From contig JAEYAL010000287.1 of NCBI GenBank assembly GCA_023404805.1, positions 1-33,855 of the forward strand: DNA of 33,855 nt, read 5' to 3'. The translations under genes and the position numbers were made by a program. The stretch is from Actinomycetes bacterium. GTDB lineage: Bacteria > Actinomycetota > Thermoleophilia > Solirubrobacterales > Solirubrobacteraceae. Positions 7,080 through 14,905 of the stretch are shown piece by piece. Under the pieces are notes generated by a model that saw only the letters and a list, made by a program, of their open reading frames with translations, did not search any database and was not told where the DNA came from. Each line of letters begins with the position of its first letter. Position 1 is the stretch's first letter.

Positions 7080-7565
7080 ATGACCGACATGGCGAACCGA
7101 GGCATTGGTGAGCAGACCGTCGATCTCGGGATCGTCTCCCGCGAAATGGTGCGGCTGTTCAAGAGCCAGTTCGGGCGCGGACCGACCGTCGCCCGCACGC
7201 ATTGGGCTGGCCCAGACACGATCGTGTGCATCCTGGAGGACACGCTCACTCCAGCGGAGCGGAAACTGGTCGATCTTGGCCAGCATCAGGCCGTGCGCGA
7301 TATGCGCACCGCGCTGGAGCATGCGACCGTCCCCGAGTTCTGCGCGCCGATCGAAGCGCTGACGGGCCGCAAGGTGAAGGCGTTCACCAGCGCCCTTGAC
7401 ACCGTGTCGGACGGGCTCGCCCTCGAGATGTGGGTGCTGCACCCGGCGGGATACGAGGGCGTGGGGCGCGTGGAGCGAGGCTCGCAGATCGGCGAGATCG
7501 GGCCCGCAGGCCGCAGAATCCGGACAAACGTGTCCGAAAGCTTCGGCCCGATTGACCCGGCCTGA
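7080..7565 (+). CDS. DUF2294 family protein (161 aa)
   Basis: Function unknown. The first ~110 residues match the DUF2294 pattern: an N-terminal helix with SREMVRLFKSQFGRGPTVAR, then DTIVCILEDTLTPAERKLVD, a helix with an Arg-rich DMRTALEHA, and IEALTGRKVKAFTSALD. The family is usually about 110-130 residues; here a 35-residue tail follows with LHPAGYEGVGRVERG and no recognised motif. It is predicted cytosolic. ATG 7080 is chosen over 7089 and over the longer frame from 7017; no clear ribosome site supports any. It lies 190 bp from the FRG gene in the same direction, so co-transcription is possible but not shown. Confidence 0.75.
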   Translation: MTDMANRGIGEQTVDLGIVSREMVRLFKSQFGRGPTVARTHWAGPDTIVCILEDTLTPAERKLVDLGQHQAVRDMRTALEHATVPEFCAPIEALTGRKVKAFTSALDTVSDGLALEMWVLHPAGYEGVGRVERGSQIGEIGPAGRRIRTNVSESFGPIDPA

Positions 7566-7734
7566 TCGGCCAAGGCCGCTGGTCGATCTGCTCTACTAGA
7601 CCTGTCGCTCGTCGTCGGGCGATCGGCACGCACGCCGCCAGCTTGCTGCTCGCGCCCAGCCCTCTTCTGACTGGAGGGGGCCGGGGACGGGTTTCAGGGG
7701 AGGTGCTGGTCGCTAGATCCTTTTCGGAGCAGCG

Positions 7735-8964
7735 ATGCGCGATGCCCTCTCCCCCGCGGGGGACGCGTCCCCTGTGGACGCCCGACACGACAGCCTTACT
7801 TCGCGCGAGTTCGTCGCGCTGACCGGTGTGAGCGCCGAGCGGGTTCGCACCTGGCAGCGGAGGTTCGGCTTCCCGGCCACCACGCCAGACCGCCGCGGCC
7901 GCCGCGGCTTCTTCGCCACCGACGTGCCGCGGGTGCTCGCCGTCAAACAGCTCGTCGCGGCCGGCGCGCCGGTCGCCGAAGCAGTGCGCGACGTGCAGGC
8001 CGGCCGCTCGCTGCAGGTCGACCTCGACGTGCTCGAGAGCTCGTTCGGCTCGCTCGACACGCCGGTCGTCGCGGTGGCGGGGCCCTCGCCGATGGCCGTC
8101 GTCTGGGCCAACGACGCGGCACGGGCCGCGGCGCCCGACGGGGCGGACGCCGTCGAGCTGCCACATGCGCTCCGCGACCGCAGCACCACCCTGCAGGCGT
8201 TGCTGATCGAACCGCCCGCCGAGCCGGTCTGGCTCGCCCACCGGCCGTGGTTCGCCGAGCCCGCCACCGTCGACCCAGTCGACGCCCTTGCGACGCCGTC
8301 GCGCGCGGTGGCGTGGGCGTGCGGCGCCCCCGCGTTCGTGCCGGCCGTGCTGCTCGTGATGGACGTGCCGGCCGCCGACGAGGACGGCGCAGACGGCGAC
8401 TTGCCGCGTGGCCGCCACGACGGCCTCGGCTTCAACCTCCAGCAGCAACAGCAGCAGCAGCGCGAGCAGACGCTCGTCGAGCACGACTGGGCCGTGGCGT
8501 TTGGCACGGCCCGCCGCGCGCTCCAGCGCGGCGCCGGCGGCAAGGCGATCGACCAGGCCCTCGGTGCGCTGATCAGCGGCGGCGTTGGCCGCGACGCGCT
8601 GCTCGTGCTGCCACAAGGGGACGAGCTCCGGGTATTGCTTTCCGCGCGCGGCAACCTGCCCACCTCGGCGCTGTCGCCTGGCACCACCCGCGAGCTGCGG
8701 TCGACGATCGACGCTGACGTCCCCGTGGCGCTCGGCTCGAAGGCGGTCGCCGAGTTGCTGGCGCCCGATGGCGGCCACAGCGTGGCGACCGCGCTCCTCG
8801 CCGGACGGGCCGAGGTCGGATTCCTCGTGATCGCCTCGGACGACGCGCCGGTCCTCTCCGAGGTCCAGACCGACCTGCTGCTCGCGTTCGCGACGACGCT
8901 CGCCGCGGCGATCACCCGCGACCGCGCCGCGGCCGCGCTGCGCCGCGTGCGCGGTGCCGAGTAG
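7735..8964 (+). CDS. MerR-type HTH regulator with PAS-like and GAF-like domains (409 aa)
   Basis: Probable sensor-regulator. Residues ~20-90 are a MerR-like helix-turn-helix: LTSREFVALTGVSAERVRTW, then QRRFGFPATTPDRRGRRGFF, which carries the wing. Residues ~95-200 look PAS-like (TPVVAVAGPSPMAVVWANDAA). The C-terminal ~150 residues end in a GAF-like pattern (GFLVIASDD, then SEVQTDLLLAFATTLAAAI). Seven consecutive Gln follow FNL just before the region starting TLVEHDW, probably a flexible linker. It has no membrane segment or output enzyme. The start is well supported: GGAG sits 5 nt before ATG 7735. The ligand and targets are unknown. It lies directly upstream of, and in the same direction as, the hipBA operators. 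Confidence 0.75.
   Translation: MRDALSPAGDASPVDARHDSLTSREFVALTGVSAERVRTWQRRFGFPATTPDRRGRRGFFATDVPRVLAVKQLVAAGAPVAEAVRDVQAGRSLQVDLDVLESSFGSLDTPVVAVAGPSPMAVVWANDAARAAAPDGADAVELPHALRDRSTTLQALLIEPPAEPVWLAHRPWFAEPATVDPVDALATPSRAVAWACGAPAFVPAVLLVMDVPAADEDGADGDLPRGRHDGLGFNLQQQQQQQREQTLVEHDWAVAFGTARRALQRGAGGKAIDQALGALISGGVGRDALLVLPQGDELRVLLSARGNLPTSALSPGTTRELRSTIDADVPVALGSKAVAELLAPDGGHSVATALLAGRAEVGFLVIASDDAPVLSEVQTDLLLAFATTLAAAITRDRAAAALRRVRGAE
8440..8460 (+). repeat. CAG/CAA trinucleotide repeat encoding Gln7
   Basis: Seven in-frame Gln codons (CAG-CAG-CAA-CAG-CAG-CAG-CAG) lie inside the MerR/GAF-like regulator. The single CAA interrupts an otherwise pure array that could change length by slippage. 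Confidence 0.95.
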
Positions 8965-8985
8965 CTAGGCCGAGCAGCGGTCCGC

Positions 8986-9116
8986 TGTCGGAATAATCCG
9001 ACACGAGATCACTCCGCGCACGTTGTCGGGATATTCCGACACTGCGACCTGTTGGCTGGATGTCGGAAAAATCCGACTTTCGGATCCCAGGGTGCTATTG
9101 TCGGAATATGACGACA
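8986..9116. promoter_or_regulatory. Four evenly spaced operators for the hipB repressor
   Basis: Four 18-bp sites share the pattern TGTCGG-N6-CCGACA. They are 8986-9003 (TGTCGGAATAATCCGACA), 9024-9041 (TGTCGGGATATTCCGACA), 9061-9078 (TGTCGGAAAAATCCGACT) and 9099-9116 (TGTCGGAATATGACGACA, weaker right arm). Their centres are 38, 37 and 38 bp apart. The third covers the probable -35 and the fourth covers the start codon of hipB. Multiple operators bound by HipB dimers, with HipA as co-repressor, are known for E. coli hipBA, whose operator sequence is different. Binding here is inferred from position and symmetry. Confidence 0.85.
9073..9101 (+). promoter_or_regulatory. Probable hipBA promoter giving a leaderless mRNA
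   Basis: TATTGT (9096-9101) preceded by TG at 9093-9094 forms an extended -10. CCGACT (9073-9078) is a poor -35 at 17-bp spacing. Transcription would start about 9107-9108, at the A of the hipB ATG, which agrees with the absence of a ribosome site there. Confidence 0.5.
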
Positions 9117-9359
9117 AGCCGAGACCAGATCTGGGAAGTCCGCTCGCCGGACGATCTGGCGCGTGCCCTGGCGTCGGCACGGGTGAGCCGGGGGCTGACG
9201 CAGCAGGACCTCGCCGAGGAAATCGGTGTCGGCCGCAGCTACCTCGCCGAGCTTGAGAGCGGCGCCGCGTCGCCGGTCGCGATCGAGCGAACACTCCGCG
9301 CGCTGCGGCGCCTCGGGGCGACGGTCACGATCACCCTCCCGGACCGCGGCGATGGCTAG
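9108..9359 (+). CDS. hipB: XRE-family HTH antitoxin, HipB-like (83 aa)
   Basis: DNA-binding antitoxin that would neutralise the HipA-type kinase encoded next and repress the operon. A Cro/CI helix-turn-helix occupies ~15-70: DLARALASARVSRGLTQQDL, AEEIGVGRSYLAELESG and IERTLRALRRLG. The C-terminal ATVTITLP strand is typical of HipB, which forms an intersubunit sheet. ATG 9108 is chosen over the in-frame ATG at 9060, because 9060 would place three operators' worth of promoter inside the gene and add a non-conserved leader. The gene overlaps hipA by 8 bp. The four operators in front imply strong autoregulation. Confidence 0.9.
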   Translation: MTTSRDQIWEVRSPDDLARALASARVSRGLTQQDLAEEIGVGRSYLAELESGAASPVAIERTLRALRRLGATVTITLPDRGDG

Positions 9360-10584
9360 GCGTCTTCGCCGCCTCCGCATCTGGCTAGCCGGAACGCACG
9401 TCGCCGACTTCGAACAGCGCCATTGGAACGAGCTGCGGCTGCGCTACACCGAGGAGGCGCTCGACCTCTGGCCGCAGAACAGCCCCGTTGTCTCGTGCTC
9501 GCTGCCGCTGCAGGCGCGGCCGCAGGACGCGAAGGTCTTCGCGAGCGGCCTGCTCCCAGAAGGCCATGCGCTGGAGGCGCTCGCTGCGCGAGCGGGCATC
9601 GCGACACGCGAGACGTTCGGGCTGCTGGAGCGCTACGGACGTGATGTGGCCGGCGCGCTCGTGATCGCCGCCGAAGGCTGGACGCCGGACGCCGGCAGCG
9701 TCGAGCCGTACACCGACACGACGCTCGAAGCTGCGATCGAGGCGCTCGGCGAGCATCCGCTCGGTGTGGTCGACGACAGCGAACTTTCGCTCGCCGGGCT
9801 CCAAGAGAAGCTCCTGCTCGTCGCGCTGCCGCTGGGAGGCTGGGGCCGACCCGTGCACGGTGAGCCGTCGACGCACATCCTCAAGGTCGACGACCGCAGG
9901 CGGCCGGGGCTCGTCGCGGCTGAGGCTGTGGCGCTGCGCCTTGCCGAACACGCCGGTCTCAGCGCCATCGACCCGGTGGTCGAGCGCATCGGCGACGTCG
10001 ACTGCCTGATCGTGCGGCGGTTCGACCGACGTGTGGTCGACGGCGCGGTCGAGCGAATCCACCAGGAAGACCTCAGCCAGGCGACGGGCATCGACCACAT
10101 CGGGCCGACCGGGCGCGGCAAGTACGAGCGCCACGGCGGCCCGGGGTTTCAGGCCGCAGCCAAGCTGCTCGACGTCTACGCGATCGATCCAGCGGCGCAG
10201 CTCGACCGGCTTGTGCAGACGGCCGCGTTCACCGTGGCGATCGGCAACGCTGACGCGCACGCCAAGAATCTGGCTCTGCTGCATCCAACGGGGCAGGCGA
10301 TCGAGCTCGCGCCGCTCTACGACACGGTGCCCACGGCGCTGTGGCCGAAGCTCCGCCCGGACTTGGCGATGCGCGTCAACGGCCGCGAGCGGGCTCGCGC
10401 TGTCACGCTCGATGACATCGCCGCTGAGGCGAAGACGTGGCCGCACTCGCCGGCCCGCGCCCGCGCCGTCGCCGTCCAGACCATCGAGGTGCTGCTCGAC
10501 GGCTTGGACGGCGGGGTCATCGACGACGAGATGCCCGTAGCGGCATATGTGCGTGGGCGCTGCGAGGAGCTTCTCGCGGCTTGA
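9352..10584 (+). CDS. hipA: HipA-family serine/threonine kinase toxin (410 aa)
   Basis: Toxin of a type II system. The E. coli homologue phosphorylates glutamyl-tRNA synthetase, stops translation and promotes persistence; the target here is unknown. The N-terminal domain shows ASGLLPEGHALEALAAR (64-80). The kinase core has SLAGLQEK (146-153), the ATP lysine in THILK (Lys178), HQEDLSQA (237-244), the catalytic loop GNADAHAKNLAL (298-309, with Asp301 and Asn306) and the metal-binding Asp324 in APLYD. All appear intact, and the length is near the 440 residues of E. coli HipA. ATG 9352 overlaps the hipB stop by 8 bp; the frame is open upstream but lies inside hipB. It is convergent with the citrate-synthase-like operon, 46 bp away. 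GC-rich codon use matches the surroundings. Confidence 0.93.
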   Translation: MARRLRRLRIWLAGTHVADFEQRHWNELRLRYTEEALDLWPQNSPVVSCSLPLQARPQDAKVFASGLLPEGHALEALAARAGIATRETFGLLERYGRDVAGALVIAAEGWTPDAGSVEPYTDTTLEAAIEALGEHPLGVVDDSELSLAGLQEKLLLVALPLGGWGRPVHGEPSTHILKVDDRRRPGLVAAEAVALRLAEHAGLSAIDPVVERIGDVDCLIVRRFDRRVVDGAVERIHQEDLSQATGIDHIGPTGRGKYERHGGPGFQAAAKLLDVYAIDPAAQLDRLVQTAAFTVAIGNADAHAKNLALLHPTGQAIELAPLYDTVPTALWPKLRPDLAMRVNGRERARAVTLDDIAAEAKTWPHSPARARAVAVQTIEVLLDGLDGGVIDDEMPVAAYVRGRCEELLAA

Positions 10585-10630
10585 GGCTGTGGACGGACCG
10601 GCCCCACGCCTGACCCGTCCCGCGCTCGCC

Positions 10631-11488
10631 CTACGCGTCCCAGTCGCGCGGCGCGGCGCCGGTGTAGTCGACCTGGTCGACGCGCGCCGCGAACGCAGCG
10701 CCGATCGGCTTGTCTTCGAGCGCCTCGAGGTAGCAGGGCGTCATGCCAGCCAGGAAGACCGGGTAGAGCATGATCGTCCACTGGCGCGGCGTCATCCCGA
10801 AGTCCAGGCCGAAGGCGCAGACGAGCGCGCTGGCGTTGATCGCGAGCGGCTTGCCCGTGGTCGCGAGGTACTCCTCGATCTCAAACGCGAGGCGCACGAA
10901 GGCGCCGTCGTGCAGCCGGTACTTCTCGGCCTCGGCCATCATCGCCGGGATGCGCTCGTCGCCGTTGTGCAGCGGGCGGCCGTAGCCGGCGATCTTGCCC
11001 TGGGTGCGCAGATGCTCATCGACGCACTCCTGGATCGACTGGCCTGCGCGGACGCCGTCCATGACGCGCTGCAGGAAGGTGATCGCCTTCCAGTCGATGC
11101 GGCGGCCGAAGATCGACGCCTCCGACACCGCGTGGGCGGCCGACAGCGCGAGCGCTGACGTGCTGCGCATCGAGCCGGCGAGGCTCGCGACGCGGTTGTT
11201 CCAGACGCGCGCGTCGGGGTAGCTGGTATTCACCCAGAAGGTGTCGAGCAGCGCGGCCTGGTCGGTGGTGAGCTCGGCGCCCGCGCCGTAGGCCTGCAGC
11301 TGCAGCCAGCTCGTGTCGTGCATCACCTCGGCGTGGATGTCGCGTCCGCGGAAGACGGCGCGCTCACCGGGGAACGCAGCGCCCGCAGACGTGACGAACT
11401 TGCCGGTGTGCGCCTGCAGCGGGTGCGCCTGCGGCTCGGTGGCCTGGGCCGCGGCCGGAGCCTGCGGCGGGTCCTGCATCGTCGTCAT
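10631..11488 (-). CDS. Citrate-synthase-like protein, second of two (285 aa)
   Basis: Third gene of the operon. Residues ~85-260 follow the citrate synthase / citryl-CoA lyase fold: SLAGSMRSTSALALSAAHAV, then GYGRPLHNGDER (168-179), which aligns with GFGHPLY/HxxxDPR of active enzymes, and KPLAINASALVCAFGLDFG (213-231), which aligns with the NVDxxxxxLLxDLG segment. Two catalytic positions look changed by my alignment: the key His of GFGH is Arg171, and the catalytic Asp appears as Ser. The first ~45 residues are Ala/Pro/Gln-rich and probably disordered. At 285 residues it is far shorter than classical citrate synthase (about 370-430). It starts at ATG 11488, overlapping the previous gene by 4 bp, with GAGGAGG upstream. 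It may form a complex with its neighbour. The reaction is unknown. Confidence 0.75.
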   Translation of the reverse strand: MTTMQDPPQAPAAAQATEPQAHPLQAHTGKFVTSAGAAFPGERAVFRGRDIHAEVMHDTSWLQLQAYGAGAELTTDQAALLDTFWVNTSYPDARVWNNRVASLAGSMRSTSALALSAAHAVSEASIFGRRIDWKAITFLQRVMDGVRAGQSIQECVDEHLRTQGKIAGYGRPLHNGDERIPAMMAEAEKYRLHDGAFVRLAFEIEEYLATTGKPLAINASALVCAFGLDFGMTPRQWTIMLYPVFLAGMTPCYLEALEDKPIGAAFAARVDQVDYTGAAPRDWDA

Positions 11489-12312
11489 CGCGAGACCTCC
11501 TCACGGGAGCTGGCGGCCGCGGACGCGAGCCGCTCGGCCGGGTCGTCGAGCAGCTCGATCTCGGGGAACGGGAACGCCTTGAAGCCGAGGTCGGCCTGCT
11601 CGAGGGCGTGGGCCGCAGCGCCGGGCAGGCGCAGCAGCAGGTAGAGCATCTCGCCCTGCACGGGCGACAGCCCGAGGTCGGTGAGCGCCGCCGCAGCGAC
11701 ACCCGCCAGCGACAGCGGCGCCCCGTTGATCTCGCTCAGCTCGTCGGCGTGCTCGGCGAGCCACCCGACGGTGCCGCCCGCGACGTGCGGGGCAAGCGCG
11801 GCGAGGGTCTGCCGGACTGGCGTCGAGATGGAGCGGGCGTGCGGCTCGAAACCGGGCCGGTGCTCGAGCTCGGGCCACACGTCGTCGCGCTCGACCGGCG
11901 GGGCGGCCACGTCAGCGCGCCACGCATCGAGGTCGCGGCCGCAGCGGGCCAGCGCCTCCATCGCGCAGAACACGTCGCGGCCACCGCCGCCCTGCCCGGC
12001 GCCGACGGCGAGCGCCGCCGCCAGCGTGGCTGCGGCGGGTGAGCCGCTCACGCCAGCCGACATCGCGGCGTGGACCGACGCCTCACGCGGGCCCGGGTTC
12101 GCCACCGCCACCGCGAGGTCGTTGAGCAGCGCGGCGTGCGGCGCTGAGGGCCGCTCGCCCGTGAGCAGCAGCAGGACCATCTCGCCCCACTGCGCGCGGC
12201 CGACCAGCTGGCCGTAGACGTCGTAGCCGTGACAGCGGGCAGCCTCGATCGCGAACGCGTCGCCAGGCGCCGGCTCCTCCTGCCAGATCGCGGTCTGCAG
12301 CTGCACGCTCAT
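11485..12312 (-). CDS. Citrate-synthase-like protein, first of two (275 aa)
   Basis: Second gene of the operon. The N-terminal part matches the small citryl-CoA-lyase-like family: HGYDVYGQLVGRAQWGEMVL (28-47), then LLTGERPSAPHAALLNDLAV. GAGQGGGGRDVFCAMEAL (104-121) aligns with GxxHGGAxExAMxLL of active enzymes, with Gln107 where the catalytic His is expected. PGFEPHA (153-159) may correspond to GFGHP, and GAPLSLAGVAAAALTDLGLS to the NVDGAxAALLxDLG segment, apparently without the Asp. The C-terminus has HALEQADLGFKAFPFPE, typical of the family's end. The two neighbours diverge strongly from each other, which suggests a heteromer of unequal subunits. ATG 12312 overlaps the ThDP gene stop by 4 bp and has GAGGTG upstream at good spacing. 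Confidence 0.75.
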   Translation of the reverse strand: MSVQLQTAIWQEEPAPGDAFAIEAARCHGYDVYGQLVGRAQWGEMVLLLLTGERPSAPHAALLNDLAVAVANPGPREASVHAAMSAGVSGSPAAATLAAALAVGAGQGGGGRDVFCAMEALARCGRDLDAWRADVAAPPVERDDVWPELEHRPGFEPHARSISTPVRQTLAALAPHVAGGTVGWLAEHADELSEINGAPLSLAGVAAAALTDLGLSPVQGEMLYLLLRLPGAAAHALEQADLGFKAFPFPEIELLDDPAERLASAAASSREEVSR

Positions 12313-14084
12313 CCGTTCACCTCGTTGAGCGTCTGCAGGCGCAGGCTCATCGGCGGGACCTCTTCGCCGTCGATGCGCACATCGAGCAGCGTCGGCCCCT
12401 CGCGGCGCGCGATGGCGTCGAGGTCGAGCTCCTGCAGGTCGGCGAGCGTCTCGACAACGTGCGCGTGCACGCCGAGCGAGTGCGCGAGCCCGCGGTAGTC
12501 GATCGTCGGCAGCTCGAAGGCCGTCTGCTCAGCGCCGGCGAGGCGCTGGCCGTGCTTCACCATGCCCAGCGCCGAGTCGTTGAGGATCACGAAGATCACC
12601 GGCAGGCGCTCCTGTGCGGCGACCGTGATCTCCTGGCCGTTCATCAGGTAGCTCCCGTCGCCCGTCAGGCAGACGACCGCATTGGACGCGTCGGCCCGGG
12701 CGAGGCCGACGGCCGCGCCGATCGCCCAGCCCATCGGCGCGAACTCCGTGAGGACGTGCAGCCAGGGCGAGCCCGGGACGCGGTTGGCGAGCGTCGCCCG
12801 GCCGGGATCGCGCAGCCAGTGCACGGCCCAGGCGGTGCTGTTGCCAGCGTCCGCGATGAAGCGCGCGCCGCCGGGCAGACGGTCGCCGAGCTCGGTCACG
12901 AGGTGCTGCGGCTTGATCGGGCCATCGACCTGCAGCGGCACCTGGCCGCCGGTCGTCGACGGGTTGGCGCGCAGGTGCGAGGTCTCGACCGGAGCCTGCG
13001 GCGCGACGCGCTGGGCTAGCGCCGAGAAGATCCCGCCGATGTTGCCGTGCAGGTGGTGGCGCGCCATCGGCGAGTAGAGGAAGTGCTCGGGGTTGTCGTC
13101 GACGTGCAGGAGCCGGTCGCTGAGCAGGACCGGGTTCCAGGCGGCCGACGTCCATTCGCTCACGCACGAGCCGACGAGCACGACGAGGTCGACGTCGTCC
13201 GACAGCGCGGCGCGCGCCGACCCGTGGCCCGCGAAACCGAGCACGCCGCGATACAGCTGGTGGTCGGTCCGGACGAGGCCCTTCGCATCGGGCGTGACGA
13301 CGAACGGGGCGTTGCTCGCCTCGATGACCGCCATGATCCGGCCCATCGCGCCCTGGCAGCCGCGGCCGAGGACGAACACCGTGCGCTCGCTGTCCTTGAG
13401 CGAGTCGCGGAGCAGATCGACGTCGGCCGGGTGGAAGCTGCTGCGGGCCCCAGCGAGGCGCGGCATCGTCGCCGTGCCGAAGCTGCGTTCGACCGGCGCG
13501 CGGAGCACGTCGACGGGGAACGACAGGTGCACCGGGCCGGCCGGCGCCTGCAGCGCGCGCAGCACGGCCGACGTGACGCGCGTCTCGACCTGCGACGGGT
13601 GGCTGACGAGCTGGCTGGAGCGCGTGCAGCTCTTGAACATCCCGATCACGTCGACGCCGACGCCGCTGGACTCCTGAAGCGCGCGCTTGCCCATCAGCGG
13701 CAGTGCGGGCTGCCCGGTGATCGCCAGCATCGACACGCCGTTCTCGAACGCGCAGGCGACGCCCGTGAGCAGGTTTGTGGCGCCGGGACCGGACGTCGCG
13801 CAGCAGACGCCGAGCTTGCCGGTCTCGCGGGCATAGCCCTCGGCCATGAACGCGGCGCCCGCTTCATGGCGCGCGACGACGAGCCTGGGGCCGCCGTTGC
13901 GTTCGCTGATGGCCAGCGCGTCGGTCAGCGGTTCGATCGCGCCGCCCGGGACACCAAAGACGTACTCGACGCCGAGGATCCTCAGGAGGTCGACCAGGTA
14001 GGTCGCGGCGGAAACCGCGTCCGTGCCGAAGTCGACAGGAGCGGTCGTGCCGGGGGGAGTGGGGGAAAGCGTGGGGTTCAGCAC
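12309..14084 (-). CDS. Thiamine-diphosphate enzyme, acetolactate-synthase-like (591 aa)
   Basis: First gene of a three-gene operon. It has the three-domain layout of the acetolactate synthase / 2-oxoacid decarboxylase group. The N-terminal PYR domain has GVEYVFGVPGGAIEPLTDAL and RHEAGAAFMAEGYAR, with the catalytic Glu at about residue 74, then ATSGPGATNLLTGVA. A central domain follows (VFVLGRGCQGAMGRI). The C-terminal PP domain has the ThDP/Mg motif LTGDGSYLMNGQEITVAAQE ending in VILNDSALGM. It could condense or decarboxylate a 2-oxoacid; no regulatory ilvN-type subunit or ilvC is nearby, so valine or isoleucine synthesis is not implied. The frame is open from 14303, but residues before GTG 14084 look non-coding, and no Met lies near the domain start, so GTG 14084 is my choice despite lacking a ribosome site. 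Confidence 0.82.
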   Translation of the reverse strand: MLNPTLSPTPPGTTAPVDFGTDAVSAATYLVDLLRILGVEYVFGVPGGAIEPLTDALAISERNGGPRLVVARHEAGAAFMAEGYARETGKLGVCCATSGPGATNLLTGVACAFENGVSMLAITGQPALPLMGKRALQESSGVGVDVIGMFKSCTRSSQLVSHPSQVETRVTSAVLRALQAPAGPVHLSFPVDVLRAPVERSFGTATMPRLAGARSSFHPADVDLLRDSLKDSERTVFVLGRGCQGAMGRIMAVIEASNAPFVVTPDAKGLVRTDHQLYRGVLGFAGHGSARAALSDDVDLVVLVGSCVSEWTSAAWNPVLLSDRLLHVDDNPEHFLYSPMARHHLHGNIGGIFSALAQRVAPQAPVETSHLRANPSTTGGQVPLQVDGPIKPQHLVTELGDRLPGGARFIADAGNSTAWAVHWLRDPGRATLANRVPGSPWLHVLTEFAPMGWAIGAAVGLARADASNAVVCLTGDGSYLMNGQEITVAAQERLPVIFVILNDSALGMVKHGQRLAGAEQTAFELPTIDYRGLAHSLGVHAHVVETLADLQELDLDAIARREGPTLLDVRIDGEEVPPMSLRLQTLNEVNG

Positions 14085-14171
14085 GCTTGGCGACGCTAAG
14101 AGAGATTTGTCCAAGAATCGAGTATGAACTGTTTTTCTGTGTGCTGACTCACCTAAAGCCTGACCATCTAG

Positions 14172-14191
14172 CCCCGGCCGACTGGCTGGGG
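14172..14191. promoter_or_regulatory. Hairpin in the leader of the ThDP operon
   Basis: CCCCGGCC (14172-14179) and GGCTGGGG (14184-14191) pair with one G-U across a 4-nt loop. It sits about 90 bp upstream of the ThDP gene. An AT-rich stretch lies between them (about 14098-14140), where the promoter probably is, though I cannot fix -10 and -35. It could be an operator, a terminator or part of the leader. Confidence 0.3.
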
Positions 14192-14236
14192 ATGTTGGGC
14201 CGAAACGGGGAGTCTGGTCGCGCCAGGAGTCGGTGC

Positions 14237-14261
14237 GGCTGACTGGTTCAGCCAGTGAGCC
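14237..14261. terminator. Hairpin between the TetR gene and the ThDP operon
   Basis: GGCTGACTGG (14237-14246) and CCAGTGAGCC (14252-14261) pair in nine of ten positions across a 5-nt loop. It lies 60 bp past the end of the TetR gene on the same strand and may end that transcript. Confidence 0.45.
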
Positions 14262-14320
14262 CTCCAATGCGGACGGATTGCCCACGGGGAGCGCCGCGGC
14301 CACGTTTGTTCGCGGCGCCC

Positions 14321-14893
14321 CTAGTGCCGGGGGCTGAGCGTGCCCATGACCGCTTCGACATCGGCCTGGTCCGGCGTCGGAAGGCCCTGGCGGACGTTCG
14401 ACAGCATGAGGCCTTCGGCCAGCATGAGGATCGCTAGGCGCTGCTCGGGCCGCGCCTCTGCGCCGCCGGGGAGCTGGGGTGTGATCGCCTCGGTCAGTGC
14501 GACGATCCCGCCGAGTTGCTCCTGCAGCAGCGACTGCAGCTCAGGCTCGTGCGAAGCCGCGAGGAAGAGCTCGAAGCGCGCGATCGTGCGCGTGCGCGCG
14601 GGTGCCCCGAGCCAGTGGACGACGAGCGCCGAGACTTCGCGGTTGATCGAGGCTGTGTCGCGCGTGCCCTGACGCAGGCGCTCGGTGACTGCCGCGATGT
14701 CCGCGGAGTCGAGCGCGTAGAGCCGCTGGAGCGTGAGGCTCATCAGATCGATGCGGCGGCGGCAGTAGTACGACGTCGAGCCAGCGGGGAGCTCGGCGGC
14801 CTCGTCGACGGCGCGATGCGTGAGGCCGCGGATGCCGCGCTCGCCGATCACCGTCAGTGCCGCGTCGGCGATCAGGGTCCGGCGGGCGTCCAT
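14321..14893 (-). CDS. TetR-family regulator (190 aa)
   Basis: Ligand-responsive repressor. The N-terminal helix-turn-helix is clear: MDARRTLIADAALTVIGERG, then GLTHRAVDEAAELPAGSTSY and YCRRRIDLMSLTLQR. The C-terminal part is helical with a TetR-type effector domain (FELFLAASHEPELQSLLQEQ). The frame is open to 15052, but ATG 14893 begins the conserved domain and gives the usual TetR size. It is divergent from the PhlG-like gene with 73 bp between starts, so that gene and its own promoter are the likely targets. An inverted repeat lies in the gap. The ThDP operon downstream on the same strand is a second possible target. Confidence 0.9.
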   Translation of the reverse strand: MDARRTLIADAALTVIGERGIRGLTHRAVDEAAELPAGSTSYYCRRRIDLMSLTLQRLYALDSADIAAVTERLRQGTRDTASINREVSALVVHWLGAPARTRTIARFELFLAASHEPELQSLLQEQLGGIVALTEAITPQLPGGAEARPEQRLAILMLAEGLMLSNVRQGLPTPDQADVEAVMGTLSPRH

Positions 14894-14905
14894 CCGCGGG
14901 ATCGT

